Below, piece by piece: positions 11,501-23,700 of a DNA stretch of 64,000 nucleotides. Location of the stretch: assembly GCA_022316685.1 (NCBI GenBank), contig JAKJHU010000186.1, forward strand, positions 620,001 through 684,000, written 5' to 3'. Numbering within the stretch: the first letter of the stretch is position 1; each line of letters begins with the position of its first letter. The notes under the pieces were generated by a model. That model was not told the origin of the DNA. It saw only the letters and a program-made list of their open reading frames with translations, and searched no databases. This stretch comes from Progne subis subis (taxonomy: Eukaryota > Chordata > Aves > Passeriformes > Hirundinidae). Position numbers and translations under genes: made by a program.

Positions 11501-12252
11501 GACCCGCTGGGCTCTGCAGCCCTTCCCTGAGCCTGGTGGAGGGGAAGGTGCTTATTTTTGCAGAGACCTCTTAAGAGGAAGGAAAAAGAGGCTTGAAACT
11601 TGCTTGCTCTGCTGGTCTTTCAGTAGTTCCTTGCAGTTTCAGAATGCTTCTTTATCTCTGGATCTAAAATGCCTGAGACCACAAATACCAGCAGAACAGA
11701 GGGGGTGGAGAGGAGCCCTCGGGAGTGAAGGGCTGTCTGAAATGCAGTTTTTGTCCTGCGAGTCTGATGGACAGCTGGTGTCTCCCCGGTCCTTTTTTTC
11801 ACAGGGCAAAGTGTGTGCAGCATTTTCCTGTCACGGCAGTGAGTGTTTCAAAGGCAGGAAGACCATCACTAAATGCATTTTGGGGCAGGATTTCTGTGAG
11901 GTACGGCCTGGGGCTGCAGAGCATCCTGTTCCTGTAACGCTGATACTAAAGGCTCGGCACGACCCCCAGGCTAACGTCTCTCTCCTTGCAGATGAAGAAG
12001 ACGGGCTCGAATTACATGGCAGGATGCAGCAGAGCCTGCAAGGCTGCCAAACCAGTCTGTGCCGGTGGGATGAAGGCTGCCTGCTACCAGGAGTGCTGCC
12101 CAGCCACCCCAAAAGCCAGCTGTCTGAAACTGGACGGCAAAGTTCACGTCAATAGCGCCGGGCAGGTGATGCTGGCCCCGCTCTTGAAGGTCCTGGCATG
12201 TGGGGTGGTCCTTCTCCTGAGTTACGGGGTCTCCACTTCCCTCTGGGGTTAG
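8558..12252 (+). CDS. Mucin-like GPI-anchored protein with two Ly6/uPAR domains (unrecognised)
   Basis: I do not recognise this gene. Inferred coding exons: 8558-8594, 8832-8891, 9359-10266, 10504-10602, 10782-10935, 11149-11225, 11805-11900, 11992-12252 (563 aa, all GT-AG, phases 1,1,0,0,1,0,0). Residues 1-32 form a signal peptide with core LLLCILALRLCLQ. Exon 3 encodes about 300 residues of Thr/Ala/Lys repeats, typically ATKNTSAATKSTSVVAM, with about 18 N-X-S/T sequons and dense Thr/Ser. Exons 4-5 and 7-8 each encode a 12-cysteine domain with start-of-domain spacing C-x4-C-x4-C and a late CC...C motif typical of Ly6/uPAR three-finger domains. Exon 6 is a Thr/Pro stalk (TTTSTSTTPRPPPQN). The C-terminus ends in a hydrophobic segment with no cytoplasmic tail, as in GPI-anchored proteins. 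I infer a heavily glycosylated cell-surface protein. The ATG is chosen because it gives the signal peptide in phase. Upstream exons are possible, and ligand and function are unknown. Confidence 0.75.
9385..10230 (+). repeat. Coding minisatellite in the mucin-like exon
   Basis: Tandem degenerate repeats lie inside exon 3 of the Ly6-like gene. The basic pieces are a 21-bp unit (ATKNTSA) and a 30-bp unit (ATKSTSVVAM or ATKRTSVVAM), combined into 51-72 bp higher-order units. The most regular part is about 9670-10130. Units differ mostly by third-position changes and small swaps, and all lengths are multiples of three. The same block is open in another plus frame (HQEHLSSHQEHL-like) and on the minus strand (VFLVAAEVFLVA-like). 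These are repeat artefacts of the coding frame. Confidence 0.9.
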
Positions 12253-13165
12253 GCAGCACTCAGGCAGCTCTGCAGCCTCTCCTGCAGGGTCAGTAGGATC
12301 CTGCTGCTCTCTGACTTCAGCCAAGGTTGCTAGCAAACCCCCTCTGTCCTGTCCCTGTCCCATCAACAGCGCATCCGGGGCCCTCTGTAGCTGCTCACCC
12401 TTGGGAGTCACTTTGCTTGCCCTGCACAGGTCCCTGCTGTTTATCCTAAAACCCCCTCAAACTGCACTCTGAATCCTGCACCATGGCTGAGTCCTGGCAT
12501 TTCAGTGAGTGTTAAGTACTTGAAAACAAGAGTCCCCCTTTTCCCAGAGGAAAAGCACTTGCTCTGTACACTTAGAACGCTGCATCAAGGGATTCTACCC
12601 TACGCTGCCCAAATCCTGGAGATCTGAGAGACCTGCAAGCTAGTTGTGGATTCTGGGAGTGGTGCAGTGTGTGCTTCTGTGCTGCTGGAATGGGGAACCC
12701 CAGGAGCTGGAACAAGAGGGTATTAGACCTCCTTAAAACCCAGAGAAGTCTGCACTGACTGAGGCACAGGGGCTGCTCTCATCAGTGACCTGCTTGTGGC
12801 AGTCTCCCTGCACCCCCTCCGACCTGCTAGTTTCAAAGTGCTCTGGCAGTGAAATGCTTCTTGCCTGTGTACATAAAATAATAACTTCACGTTTCATCTC
12901 CCAGGTTTAGGCGGGGAAGTGGGATTAATCTAAAAGCATCTCACGTTTTAGATGATTCTGTTGCGCATCTGTGGTTCTCTACTGCTAAAGGCAGAGCCCA
13001 GAGGTGAGCACACAGAGCACAGGTGGAGCTGGCCAGGCAGAGTTACCTGGAGCCAATGCACTCCAACACAAATGCACAATGCTGTTCCCTGCCACCACTT
13101 GTCCTTTGCTGCCACCGGTTCCTTAGAGAAAAGATAGCAAAATATTAAAATCTTTGTGTCAGCCT
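12253..13165 (+). terminator. Probable 3' UTR of the Ly6-like gene
   Basis: Non-coding sequence follows the TAG stop. The best polyadenylation candidate is ATTAAA at 13144-13149 followed by a GT-rich stretch (tctttgtgtc). No canonical AATAAA is present before it, so the exact 3' end is uncertain. Confidence 0.4.
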
Positions 13166-13925
13166 CCTTTTGGTGCCGGTGTTTCGAGTGTGGCTGAGCA
13201 CAGGGTGACCTGTGGGAGGGCGGCAGAGCTGGGCTGGGTGGGTTTGAGCCCTCGGAGCCTCACGGATTTTCCTAGCAGGAGGATTCTGCGGTGCTGGCCC
13301 TCATGGAGCACTGCCAGCCCTAACGGAGTGGATGTGGGGCTGCATGAAAAACACGTCATTCTACCACAGCCAGCCCTTCTCACGTGGCAGCGCCTGTTCT
13401 GGGACAGCCAAACCGCAGCTCAACGTTTGGGGTGTGTGTTTACTTTATTTCAGGCCACTGTCAGTGCATTCATGTCAAGGGTTCTTCTATCTCCAAGACA
13501 CAGCCCAGCACCACAATTCTTGTAAAGTTTGGTGCTTTGAGCAGCGTTTTTATCCTGTTCCCCTGGCCGTTGGTGAGCAGAGAGGGGAAGTGGTGCAGAG
13601 CTGCCACTGACCGAGACCACTCAGGTTTTCCCTTTGAGGGAAAACCTTTCGTCTTTCGACCTCCATCTCCTGCATCTGTGGGAGGAGCTGATTTTAGCCC
13701 AAACTCTGTCTCTACAGCACGAAAGGCTCTGGTGATATTTTACAGCACTTACTCCCGCACTCTGCATTAAGTGGTTTGAAGAAAAACCCAGCTCCCGTGG
13801 GGGGCCGTCTTGAAATTCAACCGAAAAAAAAAAAATAATAATAAAATTCAAGGGGCTACTGAAAATAAGAGCATCTCGGGCTGTGGAAGGAGGATGTGGA
13901 AATCACCCTTTCCCATGTCTGCCGG
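13166..13925. other. Gap before INPP5B promoter
   Basis: About 760 bp with no gene that I can support. It includes an A-rich tract near 13824-13845 and otherwise unique-looking sequence that leads into the INPP5B CpG island. Confidence 0.5.
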
Positions 13926-14780
13926 CCCGAGCGGTTCCCCTTCTCAGTCTCCCTTTCCTTCCGGGAGGGGCCAAGCGGAGGCGCGGGCTTCGTGCCGTGC
14001 CGTGCCGTGCCGTGCCGTGCCTGCCGTGCCTCCCCCGTCCTCCGCATCCCGCCCAGCGGTATCCGCTCGGCCGCCGTCCTGCCGAGCCTGACCGCTCCCA
14101 GCGCTGGTTCCTGCGGCGGCCCCGTTATTTCCGGCCGGTCCCGGAGCGCTGTAACGGAGCCGCGGCCGCCGCGCAGCCGCCACCGGGAGGGAGGGAGGGA
14201 GGGAGGGAGAGCCTCCGGGACCCGGCCGTCCGCCGCGCTGCCGGGGCCGAGATGGACCAGTCGGTCGCCATCCAGGAGAGCCTAGCGAGGGGGGCGACCT
14301 GCCGGATCGTATCCTTTAATCGGCCCCCGTGTCGCGGCGCCGCCGCGCTCCCAGCTCCGGGCTGTCTCCGTCGCTCCCAGCTCCGGGCTGTCCCCGTCCC
14401 CTGCGGTTTGTTCCCGCTGCTCCTTCCCGCTGTTCCTGCTGCTCCATCCCGCTGTTCTCTCCGCTCCATCCCGCTGTTCCTGCTGCTCCTTCTCGCTGTC
14501 CCCGCCGCGCTCCCTCCGGTCCGTCCCCGCTCCCTCCGCTTTGTCCCGGCCGCTCCCCCGCACGGATCTTCGCTCTCTGCCGCTCGTCCCAGCGTTCCTT
14601 GACCCGCAGCCGCAGGCGGTTCAGGGCCTCCTGGCGTCGGGGGAGAGCGTGGAGAGCCGGCTGCTGGGCCTGGTGGAGTGCCGCGGGCAGCACGCGTGGG
14701 TGCCGAACCGGAGCGTGGGGCGGGCGGGGGCAGCGCCCGAGAGAACCCTGCGGGTCCCTCACCTGAGAACCCCCTCCCAT
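13926..14780 (+). promoter_or_regulatory. CpG-island promoter P1 of INPP5B
   Basis: A CpG-dense block spans the 5' UTR, the first coding exon (14252-14308) and exon 2. It contains a CGTGC pentamer run around 13990-14020 and a GGGA run at about 14187-14208 just upstream of the start codon, both within the presumed promoter/5' UTR. Confidence 0.7.
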
Positions 14781-17700
14781 CCCACGGGCTTTCCCCCAGC
14801 GTGCAGTCCTGTAGAGCAGCAGTTTGAAGGCACGGTGCCTTGGTTTGGTGGCGTGGGTGGTCAGGGAGAAGCCGCAGGCCCACAGCTGCTCTGCTCTGCC
14901 AGTAATGTGAAAACACTTTATCTAAGTGATGGGGGGAGCAGGTGGGTGGGCACTCGGCTGAGGAGTTATTCCGGGATTTACTGCTGGGCGGGATGGGGTC
15001 TGTGCTTGTCTCTCTGCAGACACGCCAGAACTGAGGAGGTTTTGCCTCCTGTCTGCTCCGTGCTTGCAGGATCTATGTGTACACTCACCGGCGGATGGCC
15101 ATCACAGCCGAGGACGTGTGGCTGGAGAGAGTGATCCCCATCACAGATGGATTCGCAGTGGAAGAAGGTACTGACACACTGTGGTGCCTCGGTCACCGGT
15201 TCCAAAGGGTGGGATGAAGGGGGTTGGAGTCCATATTCTGCCGTTCTGCTTCCTGAAATTTGCAATCTATTCTGCCTTCACGTTTTTTGCAACAGTTCGT
15301 TATCTTTGGTGAAAGATCACGTGGCATCGCTGGCAGGGCAGTGTGAGGACCAGAGTACCTGTGTCCCACCAGCCCCAGCCACGGCCCCTGCCCAGCAGGT
15401 TTGTTCTGCCTGCCTCTGTTCCTGCAGGGAACGTTTGGAGAAGTTTCCAAGCTCACTAATCTGAAATTATCAGCATGGCCTACAAACCTGTTGCTTAGCT
15501 TTCAACTGAACTTTGTCTTACTTTTGCAGTTGTACTCGACGGTGACCTTCACGTCGTTGGTGAGTTCGGTGGTTGCTTTGGTGGCTGCGTTACGGATGCT
15601 CTGGGCCCTGTGCCAGCTGCGTGCAGTGGGGCAGGAGTGGAGGGTTCTTGGCTGACAGGGGAGGGGTTGTGCCCTGTGGCTCCTGGGGCAGTTGCCATGC
15701 TGTTGGCCCTTGTTAGCTGGTGCTAATGGGCATTGCCAGCCCCATTCAACCAAAGGAACTAATTTTCCATATGTTTTTAAACTGCTGCTCGGAAGATTAA
15801 TTATTGTCCCTGAACAAGCAGAATAATTTTTTTTTTAATAAATTATGAGTTTTACATTTTAAGTGGCATTCTCATGTAAAATTTTGGAAAGGAACGTGGT
15901 AAGAAGGCGTGGGTTGCCAAGGGGTGCGTGCATGTGCACACCCCCCGTTGCAGAGCGGAGAAACGCTCAGTTTGTCAGCACGACCCTCAGCAGCTCTTTC
16001 TCCCGATGTCCTCAGGCTCGGACGTGACTGTCCAGATCAGCTCAGCAGACGATCGGCTGACAGTGCAGCTGCCCTTCGGCTCCCACACGCGCACGTTCCT
16101 GCAGGAGCTCAGCAGGTGCAGCTCAGGTACGAGCTCCGTGCGTGCGGCCGCTGCCTCTGCTCGTCTCTCCCGCGGGTGGAGGAGCCGCCTCGGCCTCTCC
16201 GCGCTGAAACTCGCTCAGCACTGTCGTGAGTCGCGATTCCCCACCGCCAGGCACCTCGGCAGCGACGATCGTTGTTTGGAAGCGGGGCAGAGGCGGCGGT
16301 CGCTCCGCGGGCCGAACGGGCTCGGGGCGCGGGGGCGGGCCGGGGGCGGGCCGGGGGCGGGCGCTGGGGCCGGGGCGGGGCCGGGGCGGCCGTGGCTCCG
16401 AGCGGAGGAGATGTCCTCGGGCGGGCGGCCCCGCCGAGGTGAGCGCGGGGACCCGCCGGGGTGGGCGGGGGTCCGCGCTGCCCGCGGAGCCGGGGCCGGG
16501 GCACGCTCCCGGAGCTCCGCGGCGCGGCCGGGGGCGGGAGGCGGAGGGGCAGCTCCGACACGGCAGCTCCGTCACGGCGCTTCGGGGCCGCTCCGTGGCC
16601 GGCAGCGGGAGCGGAGCCGCTGCCGGGCTCTGGCCGCCGGGGCTCCGGTGGTTTCGTCGCCCGGTGCCCGCCCCGGGTGGGCTCCGCCGGGCGGGCCGCG
16701 CTCTTCCGGCGCCTCCTCCGCTGGCTCCGCCGCTCCCTGTGCTCGCTGGTGTTTTCCCGCTTTGCCGAGTGCACGTGTGAGAAGATTCGGAGCTAAAGCA
16801 GTTCCTGGAAGTCAGTGCGGGGTTCGAAACCTGGATGCTGGTATTTTGCTGTACCCTGCTGCGTTTAGGCTGGGCTGCTCTCAGTTGCATGAAGGCTAAT
16901 TTAATTCCCCCCTTTGGACTCTTAAGCATGAGAATCCTGTTGTATCCAGGAGATATACTACATTTTCTTGCTGTACCGTAATGTCACTGAACATTTTTAA
17001 CATTAATGCCTTTATTACTACTTGAATCTCATTTAACTGCAAATCCTGTGCAATTGAGACTTCTTGTAATCTCTGCATGTTGCTCTGTATTTCTGCGCTC
17101 AGTTCAATTATTGAAGATGGTCATTATTCCACTTGAGAGTGCTACCATATAGATCCCTCTGACTACAGAAATCTGTGGCTAGATATAAGTTTATCCAAGG
17201 GAAACAGCCCTTTTCCAAAGCTAATCTCTTTGTCAGGAGAATCCTCCCTAAGTCTGATTTCTGCCCGTGAGGTTAGAATGCAGGGTGTGATGTATTGATC
17301 TTTGGATCAGGTAGCAGTTGTGTCAGCAGCAGGCTCACACGTCTTTCTTTCCATTCTGCAATAATGACTCCTGCGTGCTGGCGAGTGGCGTGGATCCATG
17401 TAGGTAATAAAGCCTGGGAATCTGCTCGTTTCTTGGCACAAAAGTGACCATTGTCCATCGAGGTGAAGGTTCAGGTTGGTTCCTGTCACTCGCTCTCAAG
17501 GGATGTTGCATGATTGTTATTGGCAGAGCTTGCAGAGGTCCAGGGAGTGGTAACTGAATTCTCAAAGCCCATGGAGAAACTGCTGTGTCCCAGGTCCCTC
17601 TGCCCACACTTCCCGGTGCATCTCTGTGTGCTCCTGGTCAATTCTGCTTGACTTGAGCTGTGTGATCTGCAGTGAGCTTTCAGTCATGTGCTCTTCTGCG

Positions 17701-20700
17701 TCCAGGCTCTGATAAATCCTCTTACACAGTCTATTCTCAGAAGGCTCTTGGGCAGAAGAGGTTTTCCAGGCAGAGAATTTGACCACTTCTTGCCATCTGG
17801 TTTGTGTCCCCAGGGCCTGGGTGAACTACTGCAAGTTCTATTTCTGTTTAGCGCTCTTGTTCAGCAGAATGTTCTGTGACAGCAGTAACATCTTACTTTT
17901 TCTGGGTTGTGTTGACTAGAGGAGAAGCTCAGCTGAATGCCTAGAACCCAACAGTCTTTACAATTTCTACATCATCATTAGATTTGTGTGCTAAAGGGGC
18001 ATGATTTTGAGATCGCTGGTTTTGCATCTCAAACACAGGGATGAATCCTCTTTTTTATAACTGTTATTTTGCAACTTGTAGGAGCAGAATATTGCAGCTG
18101 AAACAAAATGCTGAAAGACTGGTCAAATTCTGCTAAGGTAGTGTGAATGTGGTTAGTGCCACTGCTGTGGTTAGTTGGATGTGAGTGGTAGCAGCCCTGT
18201 CACTGTTTCAGGGATGAGCAGTTTGCACTGAGGCAGATGTTTCTGCTGAGGTTCAGTGGATCCGTGCTGTGACTCTTCATGGCCCTCGAGGTGTCTTGAC
18301 ACCTGTGCCTTGCTGGCTATTTGCAGATAGGTAGAAACCCTTTAAATGATACTGTGGGGTTTGTTTGTTTCCCCTCTTTCCCCCTTTCTTGTACTTCCCA
18401 TCTTCGGAAAGGAAAAATCCGCTATTAACATAAATTTTTCAGATTCCTGGGGTAAAGCCCTGGATTTTATGCTGCTAAATCCTGCTTCAGCTTAGCTGTA
18501 AAGGAGAGCCAGCAGCAAGTGCTGGAGGACAGTGGTTCTGCTGCTCTCTGTGGCTCCTGTCATTTCTTCCTCTGCAGCAGAAGCTGCCTCGTCACAGAAC
18601 AGCTGGGTCAGAGTAAGCTAAATCTGTCAGAAAGCTGAAAGAGAGACTGTGGGGTACTTTGTTTTTTTCACACAAATCTAAATTATTTTATGCCCACAGA
18701 TTTTCGCCAGTGTTTATATAAGCATGTTGATAAATTGAAGAACACTTTGTGTTTAAAGGAAAACTTTCTGGGTTTTTATTTATTTTTTTTTTTCAGAAGC
18801 GGTCGGCTCTGAAGGTGTCAAACAAAATGGAAAAAAAGCTGCAGTCAGTCAGAGCTGCAGCCACGACAGCAGTGACAGAAATACTCCCAGGTCAGTGCAC
18901 AAAGGTGGGGGGTCTGGAGCAGAAGCTGGCAACTTTTTGAGATGAGAATCTACAGGTTCTAGTTAAGAGAGAAAAAAGATCAGCGTAAGCATGCTGTCAA
19001 AACATTAGTGGAAATTTCATTCCACTCCCTCAGAGACAATCCTTCCAGTCCCCTGTTGGGGCGTATTTTGGCTGTTTAGTGGGACAGGACCTGCTAGCAT
19101 TGTTTATTTTGAATTCAGGGAGCTTTGGCTTAGAACCACCGTGTCTCATAGATACACTCTTAAATAAATGTTACAGTTTCATTTTCCAGTTCCCAGGACT
19201 TTCGTGGACCCTGATGCAAATCATTCCGAGTCTGTCTGTGTGCTGTCCTTGGCACTGGTTTGCAGGTTGCTGACCTTAAATTTATACCGTCCAGTTGCTG
19301 GGGGGAATTCCCGAGCTGTGGTGTTGTTCCTTTGCAAAAGGAGTTTCCAGAGCAGGAGACAGAAAGTAAAACCACCTCTACCTCCACCCACGCTGGGCAG
19401 AACTGGAAGATTTCCACCAGGAGGTTTTATAAACAAACACAGTCCTTCATTCTCTGGCTGAGGTCAGAAGGGCTGGGCAGAGGCAGAGGGAGATGAGATT
19501 TCCCTCTCCTTGCTCCAGTAAGCAGAGAGGATGTACAGGTTTTGTATCATTTTCCAGGTGTGAGTAAGGCCTGCTCTGCATCAACAGGCTGCACCAGGAT
19601 GATGAAAACCATTTGTTATTTTCGTTGGTTAAACTGGTTTTGTCTGGAGATCTCAACCCTGCTAAGAAATGCTCTCTTCAATCTTCTTGGCTTATCCCAA
19701 AAGTTATCTTTAGTGAACAGACAGAAAAATTGTGAATTAAGGCCTCGGTGGCAGAAATATCCTACTCAGGGTGTGGGGATAGCCTGGGCTTCATCTGTGG
19801 TTTTGCTTTCATTTTCAGGCAAAACAAACTCAAGCCCGAAGTGAGGACTGAACAGGTTCGGGCCTCCCGTGTCATGGCTTCGAACAAGGCCTCCATGTTA
19901 TCAGAACCAAAGTTTGGACTCAGAGATACTATTGTGAAATCTCAGCTGGCACAAATGGAGGACTCCTACACAGACATCCAGAGCTACAGGTAATGATCTC
20001 CTGAGAAGGAATTACTTTTGTGGTTTGTAACTTAGCACAGACTGTTGGAATAACTCATCTGTTATTTCGTCCCGTGTCCCCACAAACAAGAAATTCTGTA
20101 GAAAAGTATGATCCATTCTTTCCAGAACAGTTTTCTTTCCACGTTTAGGCATGAGCAGAGCAGAATTTCATTCATGTCTCTATCAAGACTTGCCTCGTGG
20201 TTCTTGTGGCACCATGTGGTTCTTTTGGCACCATGTGGTTCTTGTGGAGGAAGTGGCCTTTTTGAAATCACTTTTTTTCTGTGCTTATTTTAGACAGTTA
20301 CTGTAAATAAATCATCTCTGTGCCCTCCAGCCTTCTCCCTCTCAATTTCTGTCCACTGCTTATGTGTGTGGTTGTTCCAATAACATTATAAGAAAGAGCT
20401 TTAGTGAAATATATAATTAGGACCAAAACTTTACTGTGTTTGAAATTGTTTTGTGCGTCTCATTCTGTGAATCTATTCATTTCAAACTGCTACTGCACAG
20501 CTACAGCCTTACTTTTCTTCGTTCTTTTTTCTTTAGCACTTTGTATCTGCGCATAAACAACGCGTCCTTCTGTGCAACCTGCCTGTAAAGATGCAGCCGT
20601 AGTTAAATCATTTTAGGGATTTCAACTTTGTCACTTTCCTTGGTGTTAGTTCTGTGGGACGTTGTTTACCTGGTTAATTGCAGTGCTGTTTCCCGGGCTC

Positions 20701-23700
20701 TGCAGTTTGCAGCTCTGGCATCCTGTCACCGCCTTTGCAGGGTTTTTGTCGGGACGTACAACGTGAACGGTCAGTCGCCCACCGAGAGCCTCCAGCCTTG
20801 GCTGAGGTGTGATGCTGAGCCTCCAGACATTTACTGCGTGGGGTGAGTGCCTGTCCCTGCCCCATGCTCGCAAAGCTGGGCCGTGCTGGCGGATCTGTCA
20901 CGCGGAGGAGCTCAGCCAGGACACCACAGGAATGTTGGCGCTGGTGTAGGGCATTGCACAGCTCCAGGGCGGGTGTGTCCTGTCCACAGCCCGTCAGGGT
21001 TGTTGCTCTGGTAGGGTTTGGCCTCTCGGTGTTGCAAAATCCTTGATGCCGTTCGGTGTAATAATGAGAGTAATTAAGCCTTGCATTTAACATACGTCCG
21101 TGATCGGCATAACTGAATTTGAGTTTTCAGTTATAAATTTAGTGAGTATAAGCTGATTTAGTTCTTTCCCAGAGAAGGGGTTGGAGAGTTATAAACAAGT
21201 GCATGCATCCATGGGTTCCTTCTTCTAACACAGTTTTCAGGAGCTTGATCTGACTAAAGAAGCCTTCTTTTTCAATGACACACCGAAGGAAGAAGAATGG
21301 TTTAAAGCTGTAACTGATAGTCTTCACCCAGATGCCAAATACGCAAAGGTAAATGTGGCTTTTGGGGAGGTTTGAGTGTGGAATAATTTCCCACTTGGCT
21401 CTCTTTTCCCTTTGCTTTCTCTTGTTCTCAATGGCTGTGTCTTCAGAGGCCGTGCAGGTTCTGTAGGCAAGTGTTTCTGTGCAGGCTGCTGAGGCAGGGT
21501 TAGGCTGGGAAACAGAGCCAGGCTTCCCCACTTAAAGGGAGCTCCTGCTGTCTTGGGGAAGGAGAACAGGAAGTTCTGTACCTTCTTCCATGTCTGCCTA
21601 CAGTGTGTGGTGGAATGAATTGCAAAGGTATTTTGGTAGGAGTACTCCTTATGTTTTAGCTCCTGCTCCATAGGTCTGCTTCATCCCTTGTCTCTGTTGT
21701 TGAAGGGACTCTCCTTCCATGAGCTTATATTGGTGCTGTAGCTCTTACTTTGGGCTTCTACTTCCTTGAATGATGTTGCTCCCAGCTCCTTCTGGGCTGT
21801 GCTGCTGGGGGCCTGTGCACTGCGAGCCCTGCTGATGCACTGGATGATCCTGAAACTTTCTTTTTGATGACCCATGTTGTGGACGGCTGTGCCTTCTCTC
21901 AGCAAACCGCTTCCCTTGCAGCATTGGATGGACCAGGGTCTGTTTTTCAGGTGAAACTTGTGCGGCTGGTGGGGATCATGCTCCTGTTGTATGTGAAAGC
22001 AGAACTTGCTTTGAACATCTCTGAGGTGGAAGTTGAGACTGTGGGAACTGGAATCATGGGGAGGATGGTAAGAATGGCACGAGGAGGGGTGAGATTTGGA
22101 AGAGCCCAGCTCCTTGGATGCAATGGTTATTCCTCCAGCTAAGGGAGGCATGGGCTGTGGCTCTAGAAGGAGTGTGGCTGGGGCTGTGGCTGCCTCTAGA
22201 AGCAGATAATCCTATCCCCCTGCCAGCCCAGGGCACTGCGAGAGGGAACTGCCAGGTGCTCGCCAACGTTCAAATCCGTAATCACTGATTAGCATTTTCA
22301 GCCTGTTCCTTCCTCTGGAATTTAACAATCTGTCTCAAAGTCTTCTGCCTTGTCCACTGCTAGTAACTCATCTGCAGTGTAGAAGCTTCTGACCAATGTC
22401 TTTGTCTTACTCTTTCAGGGTAACAAAGGGGGTGTTGCCATCAGGTTTAAATTCCACAACACCAGCGTGTGCGTTGTGAATTCTCACCTCGCAGCTCACA
22501 CAGAGGAATACGAGCGGAGGAACCAGGACTTCAAAGACATCTGCTCTCGGATGCAGTTCTGCCAGGCGGATCCAAATTTGCCCCCTCTCACTATTGGCAA
22601 ACACGAGTATGCTGTGGGAATCGTGGCAAGTGCAGGGGAGCACCCTGTGAATGTGCTGGGGGGTGAGGAGAGGGGCCCAGTGGCATAAACGCCAGCTGGA
22701 GTGGCCAGAAAAGCTTCCCTGGTTTGGACAGGGCTCACCCACACAGTTCTGACAGGTCACTTGTCACCTTCTGCTCTCCCAAGCCTTGTTTTATTCTCAA
22801 GCCTGGAGTGGGGATGGGGCAGAGATAAGCACTGACTTCCCCAGCTGTGGAATTCAGTCCAATAACAGCATCGGTCATTAAGGGACAGTGACAAACATGC
22901 AGAACAGTGATTAATAACAGCAAAAGTAGAAAAGGTAGCTTCTCTTTTAAGTTTTCACTGTTGTTATTCCTGAAGAGAGCAGCTCATCAGAGGGACTTGT
23001 GCTGGGGAGAGCCCCGGGGCTGCAGAGTGGAGCTGCTGTCCAAGGCTGGCTGCACTCTGGGGCAGCTTCAGGCTTCTGCACATTCTGGTGTGTGTTCTCT
23101 TTCAGCATGATCCTATGGTTGGGGGATCTCAACTATCGTCTGGAGGAACTGGATGTGGCAAAAGTGAAGCAGCTTGTAGAGGCGAAAGCATTTCTAGAGC
23201 TTTGCCAGTATGACCAGGTACTGATGTCTCACCTGCCTGCACATGGTGCTCGGTACAAGCCACACGACTCCTTGGCCTTTTCTGTGCTCAGTGTCCCCCT
23301 TTTACTCCATATGGAAATTGTGCTTGGGATTACCTGAAATTAAAGTTTTCATCTTTTCTTCTTTTGTAGCTGAAGAGGCAAATGAAGGCAAAAGCAGCCT
23401 TTGAAGGCTTCACAGAGGGAGAGATCTCTTTCCAGCCAACGTACAAGTATGATGCTGGCTGCGATGACTGGGACACAAGGTACGGTGATTGCCTCAGGTG
23501 TGATGCTACCAATGGCTGATGTTATCACTGAAGGAAGTAAAAACAAGGCTAAAAAATATTGCAGGTCTAATGCCTGTAAATAGGAACAGTTCTGACATTA
23601 TTTCTGGTTCTCTCTCTTTGCTCCAAAATTCATCTCCTGTCTACATCTATTTATGTTGTTTTTCTCCCACAGCTCTTTGTCAGATATTCCTAATATTTTT

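Noticed and set aside
13883..14916. Long open frames on both strands over the INPP5B promoter
   Set aside because: They reflect the high GC content of the CpG island; the true coding use is only the short exons at 14252-14308 and 14616-14695.
16109..16929. Minus-strand frames of 221 and 268 codons
   Set aside because: Pro/Arg/Ala-rich readings of a CpG island, with no family resemblance and opposite the INPP5B alternative exon.
19168..19496. Possible extra INPP5B exon in intron 6
   Set aside because: Joining from exon 6 in phase gives a stop within eight codons, and the family has no such segment that I know.
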